Assembly (NCBI RefSeq): GCF_009687845.1
Contig: NZ_BLAD01000054.1
Span: 59,483-123,482, forward strand
Direction of reading: 5' to 3'
Origin: Acrocarpospora corrugata
Lineage (GTDB): Bacteria; Actinomycetota; Actinomycetes; Streptosporangiales; Streptosporangiaceae
Length of the DNA: 64,000 bases
The translations under genes and the position numbers were made by a program. The notes under the pieces were generated by a model. It had not been told where the DNA came from and did not search any database. It saw only the letters and a program-made list of their open reading frames with translations. This document shows, one piece after another, positions 43,459 through 52,267 of this stretch. The stretch's first letter is position 1; every line of letters starts with the position of its first letter.

Positions 43459-44046
43459 TCAGTTGAGCTTCGGATCGTCCGGATAAGTGGCGACCATCGC
43501 GAGCTCGCCCGGCTGACGGCGCAGCACCGAGCGCCACAGCGTCGACGGATCCGGATGAAAGGTGTCCCCGGGCTCGGAGTCCACCACGTACCAGGCGCCT
43601 TCCCTGACCTCGTTCTCCAGCTGGCCGCTGGTCCAGCCCGCGTACCCGGCGAAGATCCGCATCTGGGAGATCTCCCCGGCCAGGATCTCGGGCGGCGCGT
43701 CCAGGTCGACCGTGCCGAGCCGGGAGACGGCCGGGCGGCCGGAGTGCAGCCGCCGCCAGCCGAGCGGCTCCTCGCCACTGAGCACGACGGCCAGCGCCAG
43801 CGCGCTGTCGGTCTGCACCGGGCCACCCTCGAACAGCACCGATGGCCCGGAGACGAGCGCGTCCCACACGGGCAGCACCTGGGTGACGGTGATGTCGCTC
43901 GGGCGGTTGAGGACCACGCCAAGGGTGCCGCCGTCGTCATCGTGCTCCAGGACGAGCACCACGCTACGCCGGAAGTTCGGGTCGTCGAGCAGTGGCGTCG
44001 CTACGAGCAACCCGCCGACGTAGATCGCGTCCGCCATACCTTCCAT
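43459..44046 (-). CDS. UPF0301/YqgE (AlgH) family protein
   Basis: This protein of about 195 residues has the family opening GGLLVATPLLDDPNFRRSVVLVLEHDDDGG and the VLFEGGPVQTDSALAL and IFAGYAGWTSGQLENEV motifs. The function is unknown despite wide conservation. ATG 44046 and ATG 44037 (MADAIYVGG) are both possible; GGAAGG lies between them. Confidence 0.9.
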   Translation of the reverse strand: MEGMADAIYVGGLLVATPLLDDPNFRRSVVLVLEHDDDGGTLGVVLNRPSDITVTQVLPVWDALVSGPSVLFEGGPVQTDSALALAVVLSGEEPLGWRRLHSGRPAVSRLGTVDLDAPPEILAGEISQMRIFAGYAGWTSGQLENEVREGAWYVVDSEPGDTFHPDPSTLWRSVLRRQPGELAMVATYPDDPKLN

Positions 44047-44106
44047 GATGGGGCAGGAAGGACTAATCGCGCACGATTGTCCGAGGAGCAAGTCAAGCGT
44101 CACCCC

Positions 44107-45516
44107 TCACGCCTCGGTGAAGCCGCGCACCTTCCCGCCCGCGGACTCGCGCACGGCCGCCGCCACCGCGTTGGCCACATCCGGATGGAAGACGCTGGGC
44201 ACGATGTAGTTCGGCCCGAGTTCCTCGGAGCTGACCACGGCCGCCAGCGCCCGCGCGGCGGCCAGCAGCATGTCCTGGGTGACCCCGTCGGCCTGCGCGT
44301 CCAGCAGGCCACGGAACACCCCGGGGAAGGCCAGCACGTTGTTGATCTGGTTGGGGTAGTCCGACCGCCCGGTCGCCACCACGGCCGCGTGCTCGCGCGC
44401 GTCGTCGGGCGAGACCTCGGGCTCGGGGTTGGCCAGCGCGAACACCACCGAGTCCGGCGCCATGGTGGCGATGTCGTCGCCGGTCAGGATGCCCGGCGCG
44501 GACACCCCGATGAACACGTCGGCGCCCTTCACCGCGCCGCGCACGTCGCCGGAGTAGCCCTCGGCGTTGGTGTGCTCGGCGATCCACCGCAGCGACTCGT
44601 CCAGGTCGTCCCGGCCCTGGTGCACCGCGCCCAGGTAGTCGCAGACCACCACGTGCCGCGCCCCGGCGGCCAGCAGCAGCCGCAGCACCGCGGTCCCGGC
44701 CGCGCCGGCGCCCGCCAGCGCGATCCGCACGTCGGCGAGCTCCTTGCGCACCACCCGCAGCGCGTTGGTGAGCGCCGCCAGCACCACGATCGCGGTGCCG
44801 TGCTGGTCGTCGTGGAAGACCGGGATGTCCAGCAGCTCGCGCAGCCGCCGCTCCACCTCGAAGCAGCGCGGCGCGGAGATGTCCTCCAGGTTGATCCCGC
44901 CGAACCCGGGCGCGATGGCCCGCACGATCAGCACGATCTCGTCCACGTCCTGGGTGTCCAGGCAGATCGGCCAGGCGTCGATGCCGGCGAACCGCTTGAA
45001 CAGGGCGGCCTTGCCCTCCATCACCGGCAGCGCGGCGGCGGGCCCGATGTTGCCCAGCCCGAGCACCGCGGAACCGTCGGTGACCACGGCCACCGAGTTC
45101 CGCTTGATGGTCAGCCGCCGCGCGTCCTCCGGGTTGCGGGCGATCGCCATGCTCACCCGAGCCACCCCCGGCGTATAGGCCATGGACAGCTCGTCGCGGT
45201 TCCGGAGCGGGACCTTGGACTGCATCTCGATCTTGCCGCCGAGGTGCATCAGGAAGGTCCGGTCCGAGACCTTGTGGATGACCACGTCCTCGATCGCGCC
45301 GAGCCCGTCCACGATCGCCTGCGCGTGGTCGGTGTCCCGGGCCGCGCAGGTCACGTCGATGCGCAGTTTCTCGTGACCCGCGTTGGTCACGTCGAGCGCG
45401 GTGACGACCCCGCCGGCGTGCTCCACCGCGTGGGTGAGCAGGCTCACGGCCTTACCCCCGGCGGGCACCTCAAGTCGGACGGTGATCGAATAGGAAACAC
45501 TGGGCACGGTGGCCAC
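44107..45516 (-). CDS. NAD-dependent malic enzyme with N-terminal ACT domain
   Basis: This 469-residue enzyme decarboxylates malate to pyruvate. An ACT domain occupies about residues 5-80 (SITVRLEVPAGG). The malic domain then shows AYTPGVARV near 105 and the lysine motif KRNSVAVVTDGSAVLGLGNIGP. The NAD-binding domain follows (GAGAAGTAVLRLLLAAG near 270). GTG 45516 is chosen for its AAGGAG site and because it starts the ACT domain correctly. The ACT domain probably gives amino-acid feedback control. Confidence 0.92.
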   Translation of the reverse strand: MATVPSVSYSITVRLEVPAGGKAVSLLTHAVEHAGGVVTALDVTNAGHEKLRIDVTCAARDTDHAQAIVDGLGAIEDVVIHKVSDRTFLMHLGGKIEMQSKVPLRNRDELSMAYTPGVARVSMAIARNPEDARRLTIKRNSVAVVTDGSAVLGLGNIGPAAALPVMEGKAALFKRFAGIDAWPICLDTQDVDEIVLIVRAIAPGFGGINLEDISAPRCFEVERRLRELLDIPVFHDDQHGTAIVVLAALTNALRVVRKELADVRIALAGAGAAGTAVLRLLLAAGARHVVVCDYLGAVHQGRDDLDESLRWIAEHTNAEGYSGDVRGAVKGADVFIGVSAPGILTGDDIATMAPDSVVFALANPEPEVSPDDAREHAAVVATGRSDYPNQINNVLAFPGVFRGLLDAQADGVTQDMLLAAARALAAVVSSEELGPNYIVPSVFHPDVANAVAAAVRESAGGKVRGFTEA

Positions 45517-45624
45517 GTCAATCCGCTCCTTTGCGCATTGGGTGTGGGTCCATCGTGCCACCTCCGGAGGGGTGGAGCAGGCCGAAATGTGAAGCGAAAT
45601 GAGCCCTATGTACGTTTTGGTCGC

Positions 45625-46554
45625 TTAGAAGAGGGCCGAAGCCAGCCCCCGGCGGGCCTTGGCGATCGCCGGGTCGTCGGCCGGCAGGGTGTCGAACAGG
45701 CCGAGCAGGTGCACCCGCGCCTGATCCCGGTCCTCCCCCGCGGTCCGGCGGACCAGGCCGATCATGCGGTCGAAGGCGGCGTCCACGTTCCCGGCCAGCA
45801 TCTCCACGTCGGCCGCCTGGATCTGGGTCGCCACGTCGGCGGGCGCGTCCGCGGCGCGGCGCAGCACCTCGGTGGGGTTGAGCCCGCTGGTCCGGCGGAC
45901 CAGGCCGACGCCGGCCAGCCCGATCTTCGCCTCCTCGTCGGCCGGGGCGCGGGCCAGCAGCCGCTTGAAGGCGGCCTCGGCCGCGTCCAGGTCGCCGTCC
46001 TCGATCGCCATGTCGGCCGCCAGCAGGTCGGGGTCGACCGGGGGCTCGGCGGGGCCGTCCTCCTCCGGCGCGCCCAGCTCGCCCAGCTCCACGCCGAGCT
46101 GCTCGAAGACCTGGGCGAGGGCCTGGCGCAGCTGCGATTCCGGCAGCGGGCCCTCGAACAGCGGCATCAGCTGCCCCTGCACCGCCAGGTAGACGGTCGG
46201 CACCGCGCGCATCCGCAGCGCCTGGGCCAGCTCGGGGTTGGCCTCCACGTCGACCCGGGCGAGCAGCCAGGCGCCGGCCGCCTCGGCGGCCAGCTTCTCC
46301 ATCGCCAGGCTGAACTGCTGCACCTGCTCGGCCCGGGGCACCGTCGCCTCGACGATGATCGGAACGCTCATCGAGCGTTCCACCACCTCGGCGGTGAAGG
46401 TCGCCGCGGTCGGCTCGATGAGCTCGGGGGTGCCCGGAGAGGCGGGGTTCTTGGCCGCGGTCTCGCGCCGCGCCTGCGCCTCCAGGGCCTGCTTGCGCGC
46501 GCCGAGATCAACGGCGCCGTAGAGCGATCCAGGTCGAGAGAAGTCCGCTGCCAT
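45625..46554 (-). CDS. YbbN/CnoX-like thioredoxin-fold TPR protein without CXXC
   Basis: This 309-residue protein has an N-terminal region (1-55), a thioredoxin-like domain (about 60-165, with a cis-proline segment MRAVPTVYLAV) and C-terminal TPR-like repeats (about 185-305). Where related actinobacterial proteins have WCxxC the sequence reads IIVEATVPRAEQVQQF, so both redox cysteines are missing. It may therefore act only as a holdase or scaffold. ATG 46554 has AGGA upstream. It lies 57 bp downstream of the mutase gene and may share its transcript. Confidence 0.85.
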   Translation of the reverse strand: MAADFSRPGSLYGAVDLGARKQALEAQARRETAAKNPASPGTPELIEPTAATFTAEVVERSMSVPIIVEATVPRAEQVQQFSLAMEKLAAEAAGAWLLARVDVEANPELAQALRMRAVPTVYLAVQGQLMPLFEGPLPESQLRQALAQVFEQLGVELGELGAPEEDGPAEPPVDPDLLAADMAIEDGDLDAAEAAFKRLLARAPADEEAKIGLAGVGLVRRTSGLNPTEVLRRAADAPADVATQIQAADVEMLAGNVDAAFDRMIGLVRRTAGEDRDQARVHLLGLFDTLPADDPAIAKARRGLASALF

Positions 46555-46611
46555 AGTCCAATCCTGCCGCATCCCCGGGGGGCCACGTTCCATCCCCTCG
46601 GGAATGGGCGG

Positions 46612-48270
46612 TCAGAATCGCGGCGGTTCCGTGTAAGTGCCCCATTCTTCGCGGAGCACGTCGCAGATTTCTCCCAATGTGGCCTCGGCCCTGGCCGCCG
46701 CCAGCATCGGTTCGATCATGTTCCGGTCGGTCCTGGCCGCGTCCAGCAGACTGGCCAGCGCCGCGTCCACGGCCTGCCCGTCCCTGGCCGCGCGGCGCTC
46801 GGCCAGCACCCGCCGCTGCTCGGCCTCCACCTCGTGGCTGACCCGCAGGATCTCCAGCGGCTGCTCGGCGGTCCCGGTGTGGCAGTTCACCCCGACCACC
46901 CGCTTCTCGCCCTTCTCCAACTGCCGCTGGTAGTCGAAGGCGGCCTCGGCGATCTCGGCCATGAACCAGCCGTCCTCGATGCCGCGCAGCAGTCCCGAGG
47001 TGATGTCGCCGGCGCCCATCTCCCTGATCTTGGCGAAGATCTCCTCCGCCTCGGCCTCCAGGCGGTCGGTGAGCGCCTCGACGTACCAGGAGCCGCCGAG
47101 CGGGTCGACCACGTTCACCACCTCGGTCTCCTCCATGATCACCTGCTGGGTGCGCAGCGCGATCTCGGCGGCCTTCTCCGACGGCAGCGCCAGCACCTCG
47201 TCCAGCGCGTTGGTGTGCAGCGACTGGGTGCCGCCCAGGACCGCGGCCAGGGCTTCGACGGCGGTTCTGACGATGTTGTTGTCGGGCTGCTGGGCGGTGA
47301 GCGAGACGCCGGCGGTCTGGGTGTGGAAGCGCAGCCACTGGGCCTTCTCGGTGCGGGCGCCGTACACCTCGCGGAGCCAGCGGGCCCAGATCCGGCGGGC
47401 GGCCCGGAACTTGGCGATCTCCTCGAAGAAGTCGATGTGCGCGTCGAAGAAGAAGGACAGGCCGGGGGCGAAGACGTCGATGTCCAGGCCGCGTGACAGG
47501 CCGAGTTCCACGTAGCCGAAGCCGTCGGCCAGGGTGTAGGCCAGTTCCTGGGCGGCCGTGGAGCCGGCCTCCCTGATGTGGTAGCCGGAGACCGACAGCG
47601 GCTTGTAGGCGGGCACCTCGCGGGCGCAGAACTCCATCAGGTCGCCGATCAGCCGCAGGTGCGGCTCGGGCCCGAACAGCCACTCCTTCTGCGCGATGTA
47701 CTCCTTGAAGATGTCGGTCTGCAGCGTCCCGTTGAGCGCCCGCAGCGGCACACCCTGCCGCTCGGCCGCCACCACGTACATACAGAAGATCGGTACGGCC
47801 GGCCCGCTGATCGTCATCGACGTGGTCACCTCGCCCAGCGGGATGCCGTCGAACAGCAGGTCCATGTCCAGCGCCGAGTCGATCGCGACGCCGCAGTGCC
47901 CGACCTCGCCGAGGGCGCGCGCGTCGTCGGAGTCGCGGCCCATCAGCGTCGGCATGTCGAAGGCGACCGACAGCCCGCCGCCGCCCGCGCCGAGGATCAT
48001 CTTGTACCGCTCGTTGGTCTGCCGCGCGTTGCCGAACCCGGCGAACTGCCGGATCGTCCAGGGCCGCCCGCGATAACCGGTCGGATGCAGGCCGCGGGTG
48101 TACGGATACTCCCCCGGCCACCCGATCCGCTCGAACCGTGGATCCGGGGCCGCCGGCCCGTAGACCGGGTCCACCGCGATGCCGGACAGCGTCCTGAACT
48201 CGCGGTCCCGCTTGTTCGCCGCGTCGTACCTGGCCTGCCAGCGGGCCCGTCCGGCCTCGATCTCATCCAT
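46612..48270 (-). CDS. icmA: acyl-CoA mutase large subunit, isobutyryl-CoA mutase type
   Basis: This 552-residue protein covers the substrate-binding TIM barrel of the B12-dependent mutases and lacks the C-terminal cobalamin-binding domain, so it needs a separate small subunit, not found here. Two specificity positions are telling. Phe76 (TIRQFAGFGN) stands where methylmalonyl-CoA mutase has Tyr89, and Gln194 (EYIAQKEW) where it has Arg207. That Phe/Gln pair is the isobutyryl-CoA mutase signature. ATG 48270 is used. MeaB is encoded 5.6 kb away. Confidence 0.82.
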   Translation of the reverse strand: MDEIEAGRARWQARYDAANKRDREFRTLSGIAVDPVYGPAAPDPRFERIGWPGEYPYTRGLHPTGYRGRPWTIRQFAGFGNARQTNERYKMILGAGGGGLSVAFDMPTLMGRDSDDARALGEVGHCGVAIDSALDMDLLFDGIPLGEVTTSMTISGPAVPIFCMYVVAAERQGVPLRALNGTLQTDIFKEYIAQKEWLFGPEPHLRLIGDLMEFCAREVPAYKPLSVSGYHIREAGSTAAQELAYTLADGFGYVELGLSRGLDIDVFAPGLSFFFDAHIDFFEEIAKFRAARRIWARWLREVYGARTEKAQWLRFHTQTAGVSLTAQQPDNNIVRTAVEALAAVLGGTQSLHTNALDEVLALPSEKAAEIALRTQQVIMEETEVVNVVDPLGGSWYVEALTDRLEAEAEEIFAKIREMGAGDITSGLLRGIEDGWFMAEIAEAAFDYQRQLEKGEKRVVGVNCHTGTAEQPLEILRVSHEVEAEQRRVLAERRAARDGQAVDAALASLLDAARTDRNMIEPMLAAARAEATLGEICDVLREEWGTYTEPPRF

Positions 48271-48327
48271 GGACAAAATACTAGGACGTCCTACTAACAA
48301 CCGCCAGCATCTCTTGACTACGCATGT

Positions 48328-48360
48328 CACACCTTGGCCTCAAATCACCCACACCTTGGC
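48328..48360. promoter_or_regulatory. direct repeat in the mutase/subtilase intergenic region
   Basis: CACACCTTGGC occurs at 48328-48338 and again at 48350-48360, so the copies start 22 bp apart, about two helical turns. They lie 80-110 bp before the subtilase start, downstream of a TTGACT sequence (48314-48319). Paired direct repeats on one DNA face suggest a regulator site. Confidence 0.4.
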
Positions 48361-48441
48361 TCCTTGTCGCAAATACCCCCAATATGGCGTCCGCACGGAA
48401 CTAACCCGTGTGTTTGTTCCTGCCCACAGGGAGGTGGCAGT

Positions 48442-50157
48442 TTGAAGCGCGTATCCGCTATCGCCGCCGTCGCGGCGTTAACCGCAGCGGCGTTGACAGC
48501 CCCGGCTCAGGCGGCGCCGGCCACGGCCGAGCCCGCGAGCACCAAGGAATACGTGGTCCTCTACAAGGAGGGCGCCAGCGCGGCCGAGGCCCAAAAGGCG
48601 ATCCAGGCAGCCGGCGGCACCGTTGTGAAGGTCAACACCGCGGTCGGCCTGGCCACGGTCAGCACCGCCAACGCCGGCTTCGCCGACGCGCTCAAGAGCA
48701 GCGCGGCGATCGAGGGCGTGGCGGCCAACCGCGTCATCGGCAAGGCCCCCGAGAGCGCCAGGGTCAAGGCCAACGTGCGCAAGGCCATCGAGGCCAAGGT
48801 CATCGAGAAGGAGGGCCGGCACGGGACCAAGCGCGCCAAGTGGAACGCGAAGCCGTCCGCCGAGCCGCTGGACGACCTGCAGTGGGACCTCGACGTCGTG
48901 CAGGCCAACCAGGCGCACAAGTACGAGCAGGGCGACAAGCGCGTGCTCGTCGGCGTCATCGACACCGGTGTCGACGGAACCCACCCCGACATCGCCCCGA
49001 ACTTCAGCAACTCGCTCAGCCGCAACTTCACCACCGACATCCCGGTCGACGCCAACGGTGACGTGATCGACGGCCCGTGCGAGGAGGAGCCCGACGCCTC
49101 CTGCAGCGACCCCGCCAACGTGGACGAGGACGGGCACGGCACGCACGTCGCCTCCTCGATCGCCTCGCCGCTGAACAAGCTCGGCGTCGCGGGCGTGGCC
49201 CCCAAGGTCACCATCGTGAACATCCGGGCCGGCCAGGACTCGGGCTACTTCTTCCTGCAGCCCTCCGTGGACGCGCTCACCTACGCCGGCGACATCGGCG
49301 TGGACGTGGTGAACATGAGCTACTACATCGACCCGTGGCTGTTCAACTGCGCCAACCACCCGCTGGACTCGGCGGCCGACCAGGCCGAGCAGCGGATCGT
49401 CATCCAGGCCACCCAGCGCGCCCTCAACTACGCGCACCGCAAGGGGGTCACCCTGATCGCGGCGGCCGGCAACGGCGCCACCGACTACACCAAGGAGCTC
49501 CTGGACGGCTCCAGCCCCGACTTCGCCAGCGAGCCGGGCGAAGCCCCGTACGACCGGACGATCCCGACGAGCTGCGTCTCGATGCCCAGCGAGGGCAACC
49601 ACGTGATCTCGGTCTCCTCGGTCGGCAACAGCACCCGCAAGGCGTACTACTCCGACTACGGCAACGGCTACGTGGACGTGGCCGCGCCCGGCGGCGACGT
49701 GTACGACACCCCCGGCAACACCCGGGACATCACCAAGGCCACCCTGTCGGCCTACCCCGAGTCGCTGGCCCGCCTCAACGGCGAGATCGACGCGAACGGC
49801 GTGCCCACCGTGGAGTACGTCGTGCGGGACTGCCGGGGCAGCGTCTGCGGCTACTACCAGTACCTGCAGGGCACCTCGATGGCCTCGCCGCGCGCGGTCG
49901 GCGTGGCGGCTCTGATCGTCAGCAATTACGGCAAGCAGAGCTGGGGCGGCTTCGGCATGGACCCGGACGCGGTCGAGCGGCGCCTGGAGTCCACCGCCAC
50001 CGCGACCCGGTGCCCGGCGGGCGGCAGCTACACCTACACCCGCAACCTGCCGAGCGGCTCGACCGTGACGGCCACGCACGCCTGCGAGGGCTCGCGGAAC
50101 AGCAACGGCTTCTACGGTCAGGGCATCGTGAACGCCCTGAGCGCGATCGGCCGCTAA
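48442..50157 (+). CDS. secreted S8 subtilisin-like protease
   Basis: This 571-residue pre-pro-protease starts at a rare TTG (48442) supported by GGGAGGTGG 5 bp upstream. It has a signal peptide (residues 1-25, ending AQA), an I9-type propeptide (about 33-100, EYVVLYKEGA) and a catalytic domain with Asp174 (VIDTGVDGTHPD), His232 (GHGTHVASS) and Ser479 (GTSMASP). The C-terminal part contains two cysteines in CPAGG and HACEG that may form a disulfide. It is probably an extracellular protease. Confidence 0.93.
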   Translation: MKRVSAIAAVAALTAAALTAPAQAAPATAEPASTKEYVVLYKEGASAAEAQKAIQAAGGTVVKVNTAVGLATVSTANAGFADALKSSAAIEGVAANRVIGKAPESARVKANVRKAIEAKVIEKEGRHGTKRAKWNAKPSAEPLDDLQWDLDVVQANQAHKYEQGDKRVLVGVIDTGVDGTHPDIAPNFSNSLSRNFTTDIPVDANGDVIDGPCEEEPDASCSDPANVDEDGHGTHVASSIASPLNKLGVAGVAPKVTIVNIRAGQDSGYFFLQPSVDALTYAGDIGVDVVNMSYYIDPWLFNCANHPLDSAADQAEQRIVIQATQRALNYAHRKGVTLIAAAGNGATDYTKELLDGSSPDFASEPGEAPYDRTIPTSCVSMPSEGNHVISVSSVGNSTRKAYYSDYGNGYVDVAAPGGDVYDTPGNTRDITKATLSAYPESLARLNGEIDANGVPTVEYVVRDCRGSVCGYYQYLQGTSMASPRAVGVAALIVSNYGKQSWGGFGMDPDAVERRLESTATATRCPAGGSYTYTRNLPSGSTVTATHACEGSRNSNGFYGQGIVNALSAIGR

Positions 50158-50705
50158 ACGATCATTGAAGGGGGTCCGTCACCTGACGGGCCCCCTTCTT
50201 CGGTTTTGTCGGCGAAGTCACCGGCCGCCACCCGGAGGGTTCTGAGCACGTCGAACATCGCGGCCAGGTCGGCCTCGCCGTACATGGCCAGGCCGAACTC
50301 GGCGGCCATCAGGTCGGCGGTGGCGGCCCGGACGGCGGCCCGGCCCGGCTCGGTGATCTCGGCCAGCACGCCGCGCCCGTCGTTCGGGTTCCGGCGGCGG
50401 ATCACCAGGCCCGCCTTCTCCAGCCGGTCCACCGTGTTGGTCACGCTGGTCGGGTGCACCATCAGCCGCTCCCCGATCTTGGACAGCGGCAGCGCCCCGG
50501 TCCTGCTGAAGGTCAGCAGCACCAGCGCCTCGTACCGGGCGAAGGTCAGATCGTATGGCTTGAGCAGCGTGTCCAGTTGCGCCAGCAAGATCTGGTGAGC
50601 TCTCATGATCGAGGTGACGGCGGCCATGGCGGACGAGGGCCCGAAGCGCTCCCGCCACGTTCCGGCGGCGCGCTCGATGGGATCGAACGGCAGGTTGAGA
50701 GGCAC
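50154..50705 (-). CDS. MarR-family transcriptional regulator
   Basis: This protein of about 183 residues has the MarR winged-helix core (YDLTFARYEALVLLTFSRTGALPLSKIGERL, then HPTSVTNTVDRLEKAGLV and the wing RRRNPNDGRGVLAEIT). GTG 50705 gives a protein beginning PLNLPFDPIERAA; the frame stays open to 50747. No ribosome-binding site is visible. Its stop overlaps that of the subtilase gene by 3 bp. The target is unknown. Confidence 0.88.
   Translation of the reverse strand: MPLNLPFDPIERAAGTWRERFGPSSAMAAVTSIMRAHQILLAQLDTLLKPYDLTFARYEALVLLTFSRTGALPLSKIGERLMVHPTSVTNTVDRLEKAGLVIRRRNPNDGRGVLAEITEPGRAAVRAATADLMAAEFGLAMYGEADLAAMFDVLRTLRVAAGDFADKTEEGGPSGDGPPSMIV
50168..50197 (+). terminator. terminator of the subtilase gene, inside the MarR coding end
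   Basis: GGGGG-t-CCGTCA pairs with TGACGG-g-CCCCC with one mismatch, flanked by AA and TTCTT. It lies within the last codons of the convergent MarR gene, whose stop overlaps the subtilase stop. Confidence 0.65.
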
Positions 50706-50934
50706 AGCGTTACGGTAGCGCGCTGATCGTCCTGGTTCGCACTTCACGTAGCGTGACCAAACTCATTCCTTGACCAGAGAATTGGCCCACCAAACATCAC
50801 GCTCCGTTATGGTTGCGATGGCAAACAGTGAGGTAGCGGCAAACTCGTCCCGCGCCACGGGGAATGGCGCACGGACGGCGGCTCGCACAGGCACGGGGGG
50901 TGCTTGATGGGCAGCACATTGACACGGCTGGATC

Positions 50935-52236
50935 GTGCGTGAGCACAGGGGCGTTTCACGCGAGGAGCTGAAGCACAGCGCGGTGATCACGGTGACCGTG
51001 CTGATGGTGCTCGGCCTGGTCGCGGCGTGGAGCGTCCTCATTCCCGGCGTCATGGTGTGGGACAACATCGTGGTGGCCGTGATCGGCTCGCTCCGGCTGA
51101 CCGGGCCGGTGGCGGCCGCGTTCGCCGCCTGGGTGGCGGTGCGCAAGCGCCGGGCGACCCGGGGCGAACTGACGACCTGGCGGGCGTTGAAGGCGCCGCT
51201 GGCGATCCTGGCCGTGGTGGTGGGGTCGTTCGGGGCGACGGTGCTGGTGCTGACGCTGCGCGCGGTGCTGAGCGAGCAGGCCGGGCGACTGCTGCCGAGC
51301 GGGCTGGCGATGGGCGCGGCGGGGTTGGCGTTGTATGTCGTGCTGGGGTGGATCGTCGGGTGGGGGGTGCCGTACGCGATCACGCCGTTGCTGGCGGGGA
51401 CCGGAACGTACGCGCTGTTCAGCTGGATCACGGACGGCGGATGGGCGGATCGGCTGGCGCCGGCCACGCCGCAGCCGTACGACCTGTTCCAGGACCTGAG
51501 CGCCGGGTCGTTCCTCTACCAGACCATGTGGCTGGTGGGGATCAGCGCGGCCCTGCTGTTCGGCTGGGCGGCGGCGCTGACGCGGCAGCCGCTGGCGCTG
51601 GCCGCGGCGATGGTCGCGGTGCTCGCGGCGGGCACCGGCGTGGCCCGGCTGCTGGCCGAGCCGCCGGTCGTCCCGGTCGCGCGGAACGTGGTCTACAGCT
51701 GCCAGGAGTGGCCGATCACGGTGTGCGTGCACCCCGGCATGCGCGGCGGCCTGACCGAGCTGGGCAGCGCGTTCACCGGCATCGCGGCCCGGCTGTCGGG
51801 CACCCCGGCCGCGTTCCAGCGGGTGGAGCAGCGGTCCCGGCTGACCCCCGGCGGGGAGGACGCGGCGCGCGGCGTGATCCCGATCCACGTCGACGACCTG
51901 GACACCGGGTACGCCGACCGCGCGGCGGCCGAGTTCGTGGAACGGCTCTCCCGGCCCTGTACGGAGGCCGTGGCCAGTGGCTACCGGGCGATCGTGGCGG
52001 CCTGGCTGAGGGGGGAACCGTTGCCGGCCGGGCCGCTGGCGGAGCACCAGAACGCGTCCGCGTGGTTCTCCGGGCTGAGCGAGGAGCAGCGGCGCGAATG
52101 GCTGCGCATGTTCTACGCGGATTTCGCCAACTGCCGATTGAGCACCAACCACTTCGGCGGCCTGGCCTACGCGCCGCGCCCGAGTCCGACGCCGTTGATG
52201 CCCGCGCCGCCGGGAATGCCACCGCCTGGGATGTGA
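50935..52236 (+). CDS. membrane protein with extracytoplasmic C-terminal domain
   Basis: This 433-residue protein has about six membrane helices in residues 18-245 and a long C-terminal domain (about 250-415) with YSCQEWPITVCVHPGM and a later Cys pair. It ends in a proline/methionine-rich tail. The topology is that of the stand-alone permease-like proteins found next to actinobacterial ABC-2 systems, but no ATPase is adjacent. No function assigned. The start is GTG 50935 with no clear ribosome-binding site. Confidence 0.6.
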   Translation: MREHRGVSREELKHSAVITVTVLMVLGLVAAWSVLIPGVMVWDNIVVAVIGSLRLTGPVAAAFAAWVAVRKRRATRGELTTWRALKAPLAILAVVVGSFGATVLVLTLRAVLSEQAGRLLPSGLAMGAAGLALYVVLGWIVGWGVPYAITPLLAGTGTYALFSWITDGGWADRLAPATPQPYDLFQDLSAGSFLYQTMWLVGISAALLFGWAAALTRQPLALAAAMVAVLAAGTGVARLLAEPPVVPVARNVVYSCQEWPITVCVHPGMRGGLTELGSAFTGIAARLSGTPAAFQRVEQRSRLTPGGEDAARGVIPIHVDDLDTGYADRAAAEFVERLSRPCTEAVASGYRAIVAAWLRGEPLPAGPLAEHQNASAWFSGLSEEQRREWLRMFYADFANCRLSTNHFGGLAYAPRPSPTPLMPAPPGMPPPGM

Positions 52237-52267
52237 TAGCCGCCTATTAGCGGGAAGATGTCCCTTC

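Noticed and set aside
43555..47496. 1313-codon open frame on the plus strand
   Set aside because: It is antisense to YqgE, malic enzyme, the YbbN-like gene and most of the mutase gene. Its translation is rich in His, Arg, Gly and Pro without any domain pattern.
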